From JAAERC01 sp032123495 (GTDB taxonomy: Bacteria; Zixibacteria; MSB-5A5; GN15; PGXB01): 24,095 nt of DNA. Below, one piece after another: positions 15,947-23,993 of this stretch; the first letter of the stretch is position 1, and each line of letters begins with the position of its first letter. A program made the position numbers and the translations under genes. Under the pieces are notes generated by a model. It searched no databases. It had not been told where the DNA came from and worked only from the letters and a program-made list of their open reading frames with translations. The stretch is taken from positions 1 through 24,095 of the forward strand of contig JAQBFG010000123.1 of NCBI GenBank assembly GCA_032123495.1, written 5' to 3'.

Positions 15947-16876
15947 TTGAATAATTTAATATCTGTTATTATTCCGGCGCTCAACGAAGAAGGTAATATT
16001 CCGGAGTTATGCCGCCAGTTTGACCAGATGAGGCAAACATCAGACTATAACTTTGAACTGGTGCTGATAGACGACGGCTCCACCGACAAAACATTTGACC
16101 TTATTTCTGATGCCGCCAAACAATACGATTTTGTTAGATTTGGGAAGCACCAGTTTAATCTTGGTCTGACCGAGGCGCTAAAAACCGGGTTTGAGATTGC
16201 CGCCGGTGGAATATATGTTTTTTACCCGGCCGATCTTCAATATAAGCCCGAGGATATCCCGGCTCTGGTAAAGCCGATTCTTGAGGGCGCCGATGTTACC
16301 ACCGGATGGAAACAGGGGAAATACAGCAAACGGTTTGTTTCATCGATATACAATTATCTTTCCCGAAAAATATTCGGCCTCAAGGTTCACGACCTTAATT
16401 CGGTCAAGGCTTTCCGCTCTGAAGTTGTTAATGACATTTTCTTGCGACGGGACTGGCATCGCTATATAGTGGTTCTCGCAGCCGATCAGGGTTACAAAAT
16501 CGAAGAGGTGAAAATTCCGGTTTATCAGCGCGAATGGGGCAAAACCAAATTTTCTATCTGGCGGATTCCGGTTGGTCTTCTCGATATGATAGCGGTCAAG
16601 ACCCAGATATCATTTTTGAGAAAGCCGCTTCTATTTTTGGGCGTTCTCGCCTTTATCTCTATCGGATTAGGGCTTCTGGTCGGATTGTTCGCAGTATATA
16701 TGAGATTTGTGGTCGGCGAAGGTTATCGGCCGCTTTTGTATTTGGTGATACTGCTGACCGGCCTCGGACTTGGGCTGTTTATTCTTGGATTTTTGGCCGA
16801 GGGACTTGCCGCTATTAAAGAAGAGCTGGGCGAGGTTCGCAAAAAACTTAATGAGAAAAACCGCAGCGAAAATTAA
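15947..16876 (+). CDS. GT2 glycosyltransferase, polyprenyl-phosphate sugar synthase type
   Basis: Protein of 309 residues. A GT-A domain (about 1-225) begins ISVIIPALNEEGNIPEL, with IDDGSTDKT and GLTEALKTGFEIA. Two C-terminal transmembrane helices (about 226-250 and 262-288) lead into a short coiled tail. This is the layout of GtrB/ArnC/DPM-type enzymes that load a sugar onto undecaprenyl phosphate at the inner membrane. The metal motif reads YPADLQ (Asp96), so the first Asp of the common DADLQ is Pro. The TTG start at 15947 has AAAGGA 9 bases upstream. It is the first of four envelope-glycan genes; a possible -10 TATAAT lies at 15893-15898, with no good -35. The sugar cannot be told from the sequence. 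Confidence 0.85.
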   Translation: MNNLISVIIPALNEEGNIPELCRQFDQMRQTSDYNFELVLIDDGSTDKTFDLISDAAKQYDFVRFGKHQFNLGLTEALKTGFEIAAGGIYVFYPADLQYKPEDIPALVKPILEGADVTTGWKQGKYSKRFVSSIYNYLSRKIFGLKVHDLNSVKAFRSEVVNDIFLRRDWHRYIVVLAADQGYKIEEVKIPVYQREWGKTKFSIWRIPVGLLDMIAVKTQISFLRKPLLFLGVLAFISIGLGLLVGLFAVYMRFVVGEGYRPLLYLVILLTGLGLGLFILGFLAEGLAAIKEELGEVRKKLNEKNRSEN

Positions 16877-16924
16877 TAATAAAATTAACAGAAAATCATA
16901 CGGCCCAAATAAATCGGAGCTATT

Positions 16925-19363
16925 TTGAGCAAAAATAAATTGCCGGAAAAGAAAAAATCGAACCTTTTTGATTTTAACCCGGGAAAATCAAAATATTATG
17001 TCCCAATTCTGTTTCTGATTATTCTGGTTGGTGTTGTTATCCTGTTTTCCGATTTTATTTTCTCTGATAAAATGCTCAAAGGTTCTGACACTATTAATGC
17101 CGGAATATTTTTCCGCCATTTTTATGTTGAATATTTTAAGGCTTTTGGCTCGGTTCCGGTTTGGAATCCATACATTTTTGGCGGAATGCCGTTTGTCGAT
17201 GCTTTTCACGGCGATACTTATTATCCATTATCAGTTCTGAAATTTTTCGGCAATTTCTATCGGGCGCTTGGTCTTAATTTAGTGATCCATATTTTTCTTG
17301 CCGGAATATTTATGTTCTTCACTGCCCGACAGTTTGGTCTGTCAAAAATTGCATCGACAGTTTCAGGTGTGGCGTATGCTTTTTCAGGCTATTTGGTATC
17401 ATTGGTAGCTCCCGGACATGATGGCAAAATATTTGTGACAACTCTTTTCCCGCTCACCATACTATTTCTCGAAAGAGCCTTTGAGCGGAAACCGTTCCTC
17501 AATTTTACCCTGCTGGGGTTGGTAATTGGCGTTATAATTTTAAGCCCACATCCGCAGCTTTCTTATTATGCTCTCTGGGCAATTGCACTGTATGGCCTTT
17601 TCAGATTGATAAATTTATATTTACAAACAAAATCTATTGTCAAAGTTGTTACTCCGGCTTCGCTGCTGATTTATGCGGTTGTGATCGGTCTTCTTATTTC
17701 GGCAATACAGTTTTATCCCGGTTATGTATATACCACCGAATTTTCGCCCCGTGCCGATACCAAAAAAGGATATGATTGGGCCACCTCATGGTCGATGAAT
17801 TCTGAGGAAGCTTTTTCGCAGATTGTCCCTGAGTTTTCCGGCACTAATGAAGGTGAGGGAAATTATTACTGGGGCAAAAATGCCTTTAAAGACAACTCTG
17901 AATATCTTGGTATAGTTCCTATTTTTCTGGCTTTTATCGGACTGTTTTTCGGACGCAGAAAAAAAGCAATATTTTTTGGCTGCCTGGCCGCTTTTATGTT
18001 TGTCTATGCGCTGGGAGGTTCCACACCACTATTTAAGCTGTTTTATTATGTGATCCCAAAGGTTAAATCGCTACGAGCACCCTCTACAATTATGTTCGTG
18101 ACTCTTTTTTCAGTATCATTATTAGCCGGGATGGGTCTGCAATTTATTATCGATAAGAGCCGCAATCTGACTGCTGATAAGTTAAAGAAATTTAAGATAT
18201 ATCTTATTGGAATTCCATCGTTGATTTTTGTACTGGCATTACTGTTTTCTGCCGCCGGAGAAGCGATGTTATCATTTTACTGTTCGATATTTTATGGCGG
18301 CATTGAATCAGAACTGATTGGACAGGGCAGCTATACCAAATGGAATCTTGCTCTAATGAATCTTCCAAATATAACCACCGGATTCTGGATCGTATTTTTA
18401 TTCCTCGCTCTGGCAGCCGGTTCGATAATGCTCTATCTGAAAAAGAGTTTTGGTATAATTATTTTACTTTTTATACCGCTGCTGGTCATGGTTGACGGAA
18501 TTCGCTTCAACTCAAGATTTATTTCGACTTATGATCATACGAGAGAATTTGCGCCCAATGCTCTCACCGACTATATCAACAGTCTGCCGGGGAAATTCCG
18601 GGTCGCGAATTTCAGAGTGGTCCCGCAAAATTTATTGCCATATCATGGAATCGAGGTCATCACCGGTTACCACGGAAATCAACTGCGCTGGTATGATGAT
18701 CTTCTGGGCGGGCCATCATCCAAGAATTTTCAAAATCCCAATTTCCTAAATCTGGCCGGAGCAAAATATCTGCTGGCACCTTCCAATTCACAAATACCAC
18801 CCGATTACTTTGGACCTGATTCGCTAAAAGTTGATCGCGACTTCGGCAGCGTTGCCTTGTATCGAAATGACAATGCTCTGCCGCGCGCGTTTCTTGTGAA
18901 TAGTTTTGAGGTAGTCACGGATCGTCAGGATATCTATCCACTGGTTTTATCCGGCAAAGAAAATCTCAGGAAAAAAGTTTTCATAGAAAAGGAACCATCG
19001 CTTGAAATTATTCAATCAGATTCATCAAAGATGACCGCTTCGATTGATTTATATTGTGCCGATTCGATCATGATTTCAGTTACCAACAATTCCAATGCTC
19101 TGTTAGTGCTGACCGATAATTATTATCGTTTCTGGGATGCCTGGGTCGATGGAAATAAAACCGAAATATTGCGAGCCGATGGATCGTTCCGAGCGGTTCC
19201 GATACCGGCCGGCTCAAAACAGATACTATTTAAATATAATCGCGATGGAAACGGGCCGGCGGCGATGGCGACATTGTTGACACTGTTGCTGGTTGGTATT
19301 ATATTGACGGTATATTTATGGTTATTTATTAAGACAAAAAGAAAAGAAGTAGTTTCGATATGA
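16925..19363 (+). CDS. YfhO-like multi-spanning GT-C membrane protein
   Basis: Protein of 812 residues. A soluble basic N-terminus is followed by about 12-13 transmembrane helices (about 25-540 and one near 785-805) and a large periplasmic C-terminal domain (about 540-780). The first external loop has SDTINAGIFFRHFYVEYFKAFGSVPVWNPYIFGGMPFVDAFHGDTYYPLSVL, the conserved Asp- and Pro-rich loop of YfhO-family proteins. The family is thought to transfer sugars from polyprenyl phosphate donors to envelope polymers (lipoteichoic acid glycosylation in Gram-positives). In this Gram-negative context, an LPS or exopolysaccharide acceptor is more likely (inference). The start is TTG with GGAG 5 bases upstream. 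The stop overlaps the next gene as ATGA. It lies between two donor-forming GT2 genes, which fits a lipid-linked donor pathway. Confidence 0.8.
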   Translation: MSKNKLPEKKKSNLFDFNPGKSKYYVPILFLIILVGVVILFSDFIFSDKMLKGSDTINAGIFFRHFYVEYFKAFGSVPVWNPYIFGGMPFVDAFHGDTYYPLSVLKFFGNFYRALGLNLVIHIFLAGIFMFFTARQFGLSKIASTVSGVAYAFSGYLVSLVAPGHDGKIFVTTLFPLTILFLERAFERKPFLNFTLLGLVIGVIILSPHPQLSYYALWAIALYGLFRLINLYLQTKSIVKVVTPASLLIYAVVIGLLISAIQFYPGYVYTTEFSPRADTKKGYDWATSWSMNSEEAFSQIVPEFSGTNEGEGNYYWGKNAFKDNSEYLGIVPIFLAFIGLFFGRRKKAIFFGCLAAFMFVYALGGSTPLFKLFYYVIPKVKSLRAPSTIMFVTLFSVSLLAGMGLQFIIDKSRNLTADKLKKFKIYLIGIPSLIFVLALLFSAAGEAMLSFYCSIFYGGIESELIGQGSYTKWNLALMNLPNITTGFWIVFLFLALAAGSIMLYLKKSFGIIILLFIPLLVMVDGIRFNSRFISTYDHTREFAPNALTDYINSLPGKFRVANFRVVPQNLLPYHGIEVITGYHGNQLRWYDDLLGGPSSKNFQNPNFLNLAGAKYLLAPSNSQIPPDYFGPDSLKVDRDFGSVALYRNDNALPRAFLVNSFEVVTDRQDIYPLVLSGKENLRKKVFIEKEPSLEIIQSDSSKMTASIDLYCADSIMISVTNNSNALLVLTDNYYRFWDAWVDGNKTEILRADGSFRAVPIPAGSKQILFKYNRDGNGPAAMATLLTLLLVGIILTVYLWLFIKTKRKEVVSI

Positions 19364-20088
19364 CAGAAAATGAGCGGGCACTGATAATATTCCCAACTTA
19401 CAACGAAAAAGAGAATATTGAAAAGATAGTTGCGGCGGTTCTGCCGCTTGATTCCAGAATAAATGTTTTAATTGTTGATGACAGTTCTCCTGACGGCACC
19501 GGCGAGATCGCCGATAGGTTAGCCGCATCTGATTCCAGAATAAATGTCTTGCATCGTAAAAATAAGGAAGGTCTTGGAAAGGCATATATTGCCGGTTTTG
19601 AGTGGGGGATCAAAGAAAAATATGACTATCTTTTTGAGATGGATGCCGATTTTTCTCATGGCCCGGAGTTTATAAAAGATTTTCTGATTGCCATTAAAAA
19701 TGCTGATTTAGTGCTCGGTTCCAGATATATCTCCGGAGTAAATGTAATAAACTGGCCGATGGGTCGGTTGCTTTTATCTTATTTTGCTAATGTTTACAGC
19801 CGGATTGTCACCGGAATGCCGGTTAAAGATGCCACTGGCGGATTCAAATGTTTTCGCCGCGAGGTCCTTGAGGCGATTGATCTTGACGCCATCAAATCAA
19901 ATGGATATACCTTTCAGATCGAAGTTTCGATGCGGGTCTGGAAAAAAGGATATAAGATAAAAGAAATTCCGATAGTTTTTACCGACCGGCAGGAGGGGGC
20001 CTCTAAAATGTCAAAAAAGATTATCCGCGAGGCTATCTGGATGGTCTGGTATCTCAGATTTATGTCTATTTTTGGTAAGCTCAAATAA
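19360..20088 (+). CDS. Polyprenol monophosphomannose synthase (DPM1-like GT2)
   Basis: Soluble GT-A enzyme of 242 residues matching the dolichol-phosphate mannosyltransferase DPM1/Ppm1 class. Its motifs are IIFPTYNEKENIEKI, LIVDDSSPDGTGEIAD, GLGKAYIAGFEWGI, the metal-binding EMDADFSH (D95, D97), DATGGFKCFRREVLEAID and NGYTFQIEVSMRVWKKGYKIKEIPIVFTDR. Without C-terminal membrane helices it is the short DPM form, which transfers a mannose-like sugar from a GDP donor to polyprenyl phosphate at the membrane face. The ATG overlaps the YfhO-like stop. The DNA contains a direct 18-base repeat encoding DSRINV twice, 27 codons apart. The sugar specificity is inferred only from family resemblance. Confidence 0.88.
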   Translation: MTENERALIIFPTYNEKENIEKIVAAVLPLDSRINVLIVDDSSPDGTGEIADRLAASDSRINVLHRKNKEGLGKAYIAGFEWGIKEKYDYLFEMDADFSHGPEFIKDFLIAIKNADLVLGSRYISGVNVINWPMGRLLLSYFANVYSRIVTGMPVKDATGGFKCFRREVLEAIDLDAIKSNGYTFQIEVSMRVWKKGYKIKEIPIVFTDRQEGASKMSKKIIREAIWMVWYLRFMSIFGKLK

Positions 20089-20955
20089 GTGTCTGAACCA
20101 TCTTCCCAAATAACCGTTTCAGCCATTGTGGTAACCTACAACTCAGCCGAGAATATCACATCCTGTTTGAATGCCCTGCAGAATGAGGTTGATGCCATCG
20201 GCGGCGAAATATTAGTTTACGACAACAACTCCAATGACAGTACAACTCAGGTGATAAAAAAAGAATTTCCAAATATTAAGCTTATTGAGTCGAAACAAAA
20301 CTTTGGATTTGGTGAGGCGAACAATAAAGCAATCGATCAAGCAAAAGGGGAGTATGTTCTTTTTGCCAACCCCGATATGGTTCTCGATTCTGGAGCCCTG
20401 CAAATTTTATATGATACCTTTCGCAATCAGAATTTGGCTGGAGCAGTTGTTGCCAGATTGCATAACGCCGATGGTTCTTTTCAGCCGACCTGCCGAAATT
20501 TCCCCGATTTTTATAATATATTTTTTTCACGCGGCTCAGTTCTCAATAATAAGGTTTTTCCGGCAAAAACCGGTGAAACGTATACTTTGAGTGACTTCGA
20601 TTCTATAACCGAGGTGCCGGCCGCTTCCGCCGCCTGTATGTTAATGGAAAAGGCCTTTTTTCAAAAAATTGGTGGATTTGATAATAGATTTTTCCTTTTT
20701 ATGGAGGATACCGATCTCTCCCTGAGAATCAAACAAGCCGGGAAAAAACTGTTTTTTGAACCGAAGGCAGGGGCGCTCCACTACTGGGGGAAGGGTTCGT
20801 CAATATCTCGAATCAGACGGAGTTGGTATCACCACATGTCGGTTTGGAAGTATTATCTAAAACATCACCCCAACGGCTTTTCATTAATTATTTTACCGGC
20901 GGCACTTCTCGCCAATTTTTTGATCAGATCGCTTTTCAGGTATGATCCTAATTAG
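20089..20955 (+). CDS. WbbL-like GT2 glycosyltransferase (rhamnosyltransferase type)
   Basis: Protein of 288 residues. The GT-A domain begins VSAIVVTYNSAENITSCLNAL, with the nucleotide site VYDNNSNDST, NFGFGEANNKA, the metal motif FANPDMVLD (about 92-100), EVPAASAACMLMEKAFFQKIGGFDNRFFLFMEDTDLSLRIKQAGKKLFFEP, and the C-terminal HYWGKGS segment. These are hallmarks of the WbbL/RfbF-type family, which adds rhamnose or related sugars to lipid-linked glycans. A hydrophobic C-terminal patch (FSLIILPAALLANFLI) could associate with the membrane. The GTG start follows the previous stop with no gap and lacks a strong ribosome site, so reinitiation after the upstream gene is likely. It ends the glycan operon. 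The AT-rich gap of 118 bases that follows holds no clear hairpin or confident promoter. Confidence 0.85.
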   Translation: MSEPSSQITVSAIVVTYNSAENITSCLNALQNEVDAIGGEILVYDNNSNDSTTQVIKKEFPNIKLIESKQNFGFGEANNKAIDQAKGEYVLFANPDMVLDSGALQILYDTFRNQNLAGAVVARLHNADGSFQPTCRNFPDFYNIFFSRGSVLNNKVFPAKTGETYTLSDFDSITEVPAASAACMLMEKAFFQKIGGFDNRFFLFMEDTDLSLRIKQAGKKLFFEPKAGALHYWGKGSSISRIRRSWYHHMSVWKYYLKHHPNGFSLIILPAALLANFLIRSLFRYDPN

Positions 20956-21073
20956 TATTTTAACTTGAATAAATGAAATTGTCTCTTTTTTATGGTTGTA
21001 ATTTGAATATTATATTTTATCTTTATTTTTTGAATTTATATCCTGAAGGTCGGATGAAAACAGGTGATTGAAT

Positions 21074-22033
21074 ATGGATGAACGACAGATATTGGATTTT
21101 GAAAAACCGATTTTTGAGCTGAACAAAAAAATCTCCGATATGAAAGATTTTGCCGCCGGAGCCAATCTGGAACTGGATAGCGAGATTGAATCCATGCAGG
21201 CAAAACTTGACAAAATGCGGAATGAAGTTTTTTCAGGTCTCAGCAGGTGGCAGAAAGTCCTACTAGCCAGACATCCTCGTCGTCCATATACACTCGACTA
21301 CATAGAAAATATGACGACCGACTTTGTTGAATTACATGGCGATAGATATTTTGCCGATGACAAAGCCCTGATCGGTGGGTTTGCCAAAATTGATGGGAAA
21401 TCGGTTATGATTATCGGTCAGCAAAAAGGCCGCGATACTAAACAGAAACTGTTTCGCAATTTTGGAATGATGCACCCTGAGGGCTACCGCAAAGCGTTGC
21501 GGCTATTTAAACTTGCCGAGAAATTTAACCGACCGATTGTCATCCTGATTGATACCCCGGGAGCATATCCTGGGATAGGTGCCGAGGAGCGTGGACAGGC
21601 TGAAGCTATCGCCCGGAACTTAAGAGAAATGACTAATCTGACCGTTCCGATTGTTATTACCGTTATTGGCGAAGGTGCTTCTGGTGGTGCTCTCGGCATA
21701 GGAATTGGCGATAAAATATTTATGCTTCAGTATTCATGGTATTCGGTAATTTCGCCCGAGGGCTGTGCTGCCATTCTTTGGCGAGATAATAAATTTGCGC
21801 CGGAAGCTGCTGAAGCATTAAAGGTAACGGCCAGCGATATGTGGGATATGGGGCTGATTGATAAAATAATTCCTGAACCGCCGGGTGGGGCACATAATGA
21901 TCATAAGCTCACCGCTATGACAATGGAAAAAGAAATACTTAATGCCATAAATGAACTTGAAAACCTTTCGACCGAAGAATTGTTAGAGAAGCGAATCGCA
22001 AAATTTCGGAAGATGGGCGTTTTTAAAGAATAG
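21074..22033 (+). CDS. accA: Acetyl-CoA carboxylase carboxyltransferase subunit alpha
   Basis: Protein of 319 residues, the standard AccA length. Together with AccD it transfers the carboxyl group from biotin-BCCP to acetyl-CoA, giving malonyl-CoA, the committed step of fatty acid synthesis. The N-terminal helical part (LDFEKPIFELNKKISDMKDF) is followed by ARHPRRPYTLDYIENMTTDFVELHGDRYFADDKALIGGFAKIDG, the conserved GQQKGRDTKQKLFRNFGMMHPEGYRKALRLF, IDTPGAYPGIGAEERGQAEAIARNL and IGEGASGGALGIGIGD (oxyanion loop). The ATG at 21074 is chosen because AGGTG lies 7 bases upstream; the in-frame TTG at 21068 has less spacing. accD is not in the window. The stop codon forms part of a small hairpin around the next gene's ribosome site. 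Confidence 0.97.
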   Translation: MDERQILDFEKPIFELNKKISDMKDFAAGANLELDSEIESMQAKLDKMRNEVFSGLSRWQKVLLARHPRRPYTLDYIENMTTDFVELHGDRYFADDKALIGGFAKIDGKSVMIIGQQKGRDTKQKLFRNFGMMHPEGYRKALRLFKLAEKFNRPIVILIDTPGAYPGIGAEERGQAEAIARNLREMTNLTVPIVITVIGEGASGGALGIGIGDKIFMLQYSWYSVISPEGCAAILWRDNKFAPEAAEALKVTASDMWDMGLIDKIIPEPPGGAHNDHKLTAMTMEKEILNAINELENLSTEELLEKRIAKFRKMGVFKE

Positions 22034-22046
22034 GAGGGTATCCTAT
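22030..22046 (+). promoter_or_regulatory. hairpin masking the ribosome site of the Trm112-like gene
   Basis: ATAGGA-GGGTA-TCCTAT is a perfect 6-bp stem. Its left arm contains the accA stop and half of the AGGAGG Shine-Dalgarno, and its right arm reaches the first two bases of the next ATG. Ribosomes finishing accA would melt it, giving translational coupling (inference). Confidence 0.5.
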
Positions 22047-22212
22047 GGCTTTATCAGAGGAAATGCAAAGAATTATTGTTTGCCCAAAATGTAAGGGCGA
22101 GCTAACGTATTGGAAAGAAAAGGACAAATTGGATTGCAAAGATTGTCAATTATTTTTCAGAGTGGAAGATGATATTCCAATTTTGTTTATTGAAGAAGCG
22201 GAAAGCTATTAG
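22045..22212 (+). CDS. Trm112/UPF0434-like small zinc-ribbon protein
   Basis: A 55-residue protein: M-A-L-S-E-E-M-Q-R-I-I-V-C-P-K-C-K-G-E-L, with CPKC at 13-16 and CKDC at 31-34, then FFRVEDDIPILFIEEA. The two CxxC pairs and the closing DDIPILFIEEA segment are characteristic of the Trm112/YcaR (UPF0434) family, one-domain zinc ribbons that in eukaryotes and archaea activate methyltransferases; the bacterial role is less clear. AGGAGG (22032-22037) lies 7 bases before the ATG. The gene follows accA after 11 bases and precedes the EIIA gene by 14, so all three are probably co-transcribed. Confidence 0.88.
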   Translation: MALSEEMQRIIVCPKCKGELTYWKEKDKLDCKDCQLFFRVEDDIPILFIEEAESY

Positions 22213-22226
22213 CCAAAGGTATAGTT

Positions 22227-22679
22227 ATGAAACTATCTAAATTTTGTTCTGAAGATTTAATAACTTTCGATTTGAAATCAACCGAAAAGGAAAAGGTTTT
22301 AGAAGAATTGGTTGATTTGGTTTCGGATTCGGCATTGGTCAAGGATGCCGCACAATTAATTGCAGATGTCAAGGAAAGAGAAGAATTGGTGACCACTGGT
22401 GTTGGTTATGGGGTTGCATTTCCTCATGCCAAAACAAAGGCGACCAAAGGTATCGTGATTGCTTTTGGACGTTCTGAAAAAGGTATTGATTTTGACGCCA
22501 TGGATCATAAGCCGGTTCATTTATTTTTCCTGATTGCCGCTCCCGAGGATGCTATTGGTGCCCATCTTAATGTGATGGCGAGATTGTCGTATGTCATGAA
22601 ATCCGAAGAAAATCGAGAGAAAATGATGAAAGTCACATCGCCCGGCGAATTGTTACAAATGATTGATGTTGTCGATTAA
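22227..22679 (+). CDS. PTS EIIA domain protein (fructose/nitrogen type, PtsN-like)
   Basis: A 150-residue single-domain EIIA of the mannitol/fructose/Ntr class. The phosphorylated histidine lies in GVGYGVAFPHAKT (His67), preceded by REELVTTG, with HLFFLIAAPEDAIGAHLNVMARLSYVM in the second half, as in this family. No membrane EIIC is nearby, so a regulatory PtsN-type role is more likely than sugar uptake (inference). It may sense or relay phosphotransfer state to envelope or potassium regulation, as PtsN does in proteobacteria, but that cannot be shown here. The start ATG lacks a strong Shine-Dalgarno (AAAGG lies 8 bases upstream). mreC begins 29 bases after the stop. Confidence 0.9.
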   Translation: MKLSKFCSEDLITFDLKSTEKEKVLEELVDLVSDSALVKDAAQLIADVKEREELVTTGVGYGVAFPHAKTKATKGIVIAFGRSEKGIDFDAMDHKPVHLFFLIAAPEDAIGAHLNVMARLSYVMKSEENREKMMKVTSPGELLQMIDVVD

Positions 22680-22708
22680 TTAAGCATGAGGCAGGGAGGC
22701 CGCAGTTT

Positions 22709-23509
22709 ATGACATGGTTTTCGACGATTTTTTATAGAAATCGCCGTCTTCTCAATTTTAGTCTGGCAATCATTATTTTCCTGTTGATAACCGTCTCGGA
22801 CGGAGTTGTCAGGCCTTTTCTGGGAAATATTGCGATGTCAATATTTCATTATCCTTTTTCCGAGCTGAAAAGCAGCATTGATAATCTTAAAAATATCGCC
22901 GAAGATAATCGTAATCTAAAAAATACATTAACCGAAACATCGTTACAATTGAGTTCTCTCGCCGAAGCGCGCCGGGAAAATCATCGATTACGAGAGTTCC
23001 TTGGATTTGAACCGCCAGAAAATTTCCGCGTTGTTCCAGTAAAAATAGTTTCGCTGGGCCTTATGGGACATAATCAATATCCGATAGCGGCTGCTATCAA
23101 TAAAGGTCTCAATGATTCAATTAAAATAAACCAACCTGTTATTAATCGATTTGGTCTGGTTGGCAAGGTCAAAGAAGTAATGCCGGAGTTTTCAACGGTA
23201 CAACTTTTAACAGATCCGGCCAATGCGGTTTCGGCTCGGATAGCTGAAAGTCGCCAGTTTGGTATTGTCAGATATTCTCCCGAGGAAGGGATGATATTTG
23301 ACAACCTCCCGGCCGATGCCACTATTAATAAAGGGGATTTAATTATTTCATCGGGGCTGGGTGGCGTCTATCCGTCGGGGCTGACCATTGCCGTGGTAGA
23401 TTCTGTTTTGAGTATAAAAGGTGAAATAAAAAAATCTATCTGGCTAAAACCAAGTGCCGATTTTTTTGAGATAGAAGAATTATATGTACTGGAGAGTGTG
23501 ATCGAATGA
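22709..23509 (+). CDS. mreC: Rod shape-determining protein MreC
   Basis: Protein of 266 residues. A short cytoplasmic N-terminus and one transmembrane helix (about 15-35, FSLAIIIFLLITVSDGVV) lead to a periplasmic coiled coil (about 50-90, SSIDNLKNIAEDNRNLKNTLTETSLQLSSLAEARRENHRLREFLGF). The beta-rich MreC domain follows, with GLNDSIKINQPVINRFGLVGKVKEV, STVQLLTDPANAVSARIAESRQFGIV and the signature KGDLIISSGLGGVYPSGLTIAVV. MreC scaffolds the elongasome and activates PBP2. GGGAGG lies about 9 bases before the ATG. The stop overlaps mreD (ATGA). mreB is not next to it, unlike in many genomes; the EIIA gene stands in its place. Confidence 0.95.
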   Translation: MTWFSTIFYRNRRLLNFSLAIIIFLLITVSDGVVRPFLGNIAMSIFHYPFSELKSSIDNLKNIAEDNRNLKNTLTETSLQLSSLAEARRENHRLREFLGFEPPENFRVVPVKIVSLGLMGHNQYPIAAAINKGLNDSIKINQPVINRFGLVGKVKEVMPEFSTVQLLTDPANAVSARIAESRQFGIVRYSPEEGMIFDNLPADATINKGDLIISSGLGGVYPSGLTIAVVDSVLSIKGEIKKSIWLKPSADFFEIEELYVLESVIE

Positions 23510-23991
23510 GAGTATTACCATACCTGCTGTATTTATTTCTTATAACTTTTCATTCTATAATTCTTTCCGATTTAATGTCAATTCTGGGCGTTCGTCTTAA
23601 TGTGCTGATTCTCATTATTGTATTAATTGGTCTGTTTAAATCTGATACCGAGGCAATCTGGTTTGGATTGTCGGCCGGTATTATTGTCGGTGCCGCCAGA
23701 CTTGATCTGATGCCATGGGAAGTTTTAGTCATAACCGTTATTGCCGTCGCTGTCAAGCAGGTTAGCTCAAGAATCAATTTGGAGTCTCTGGCATCAAAAG
23801 TTGTTGTTTTGGCCTGTAGCGTTTTTCTGCATGAGGTTATAATAACACTGATAATCTCAACTGAAGAATTTTTCTTTATTTTGATAAGATATATTCTGCC
23901 CGGTACCGCCTATACAGTTCTTATCGGTTTGTTATTTTTCCTTATTAAAGATGGCAGGATTTCCAGAGAAAAATTTAAGGCTCTTTTTTAA
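23506..23991 (+). CDS. mreD: Rod shape-determining protein MreD
   Basis: Hydrophobic protein of 161 residues with about five transmembrane helices, small like known MreD proteins (LYLFLITFHSIILSDLMSILGVRLNVLILIIVLIGLFKSDTEAIWFGLSAGIIVG in the N-terminal half). Sequence conservation in this family is weak, so position is the main support: a 4-base ATGA overlap with mreC and mrdA two bases downstream. MreD is an inner-membrane partner of MreC and the RodA-PBP2 elongation complex. Confidence 0.88.
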   Translation: MRVLPYLLYLFLITFHSIILSDLMSILGVRLNVLILIIVLIGLFKSDTEAIWFGLSAGIIVGAARLDLMPWEVLVITVIAVAVKQVSSRINLESLASKVVVLACSVFLHEVIITLIISTEEFFFILIRYILPGTAYTVLIGLLFFLIKDGRISREKFKALF

Positions 23992-23993
23992 CG

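Noticed and set aside
20956..21073. A promoter for accA in the AT-rich gap
   Set aside because: Several TTGAAT- and TATTAT-like strings occur, but no pair has acceptable spacing and match, so none was called.
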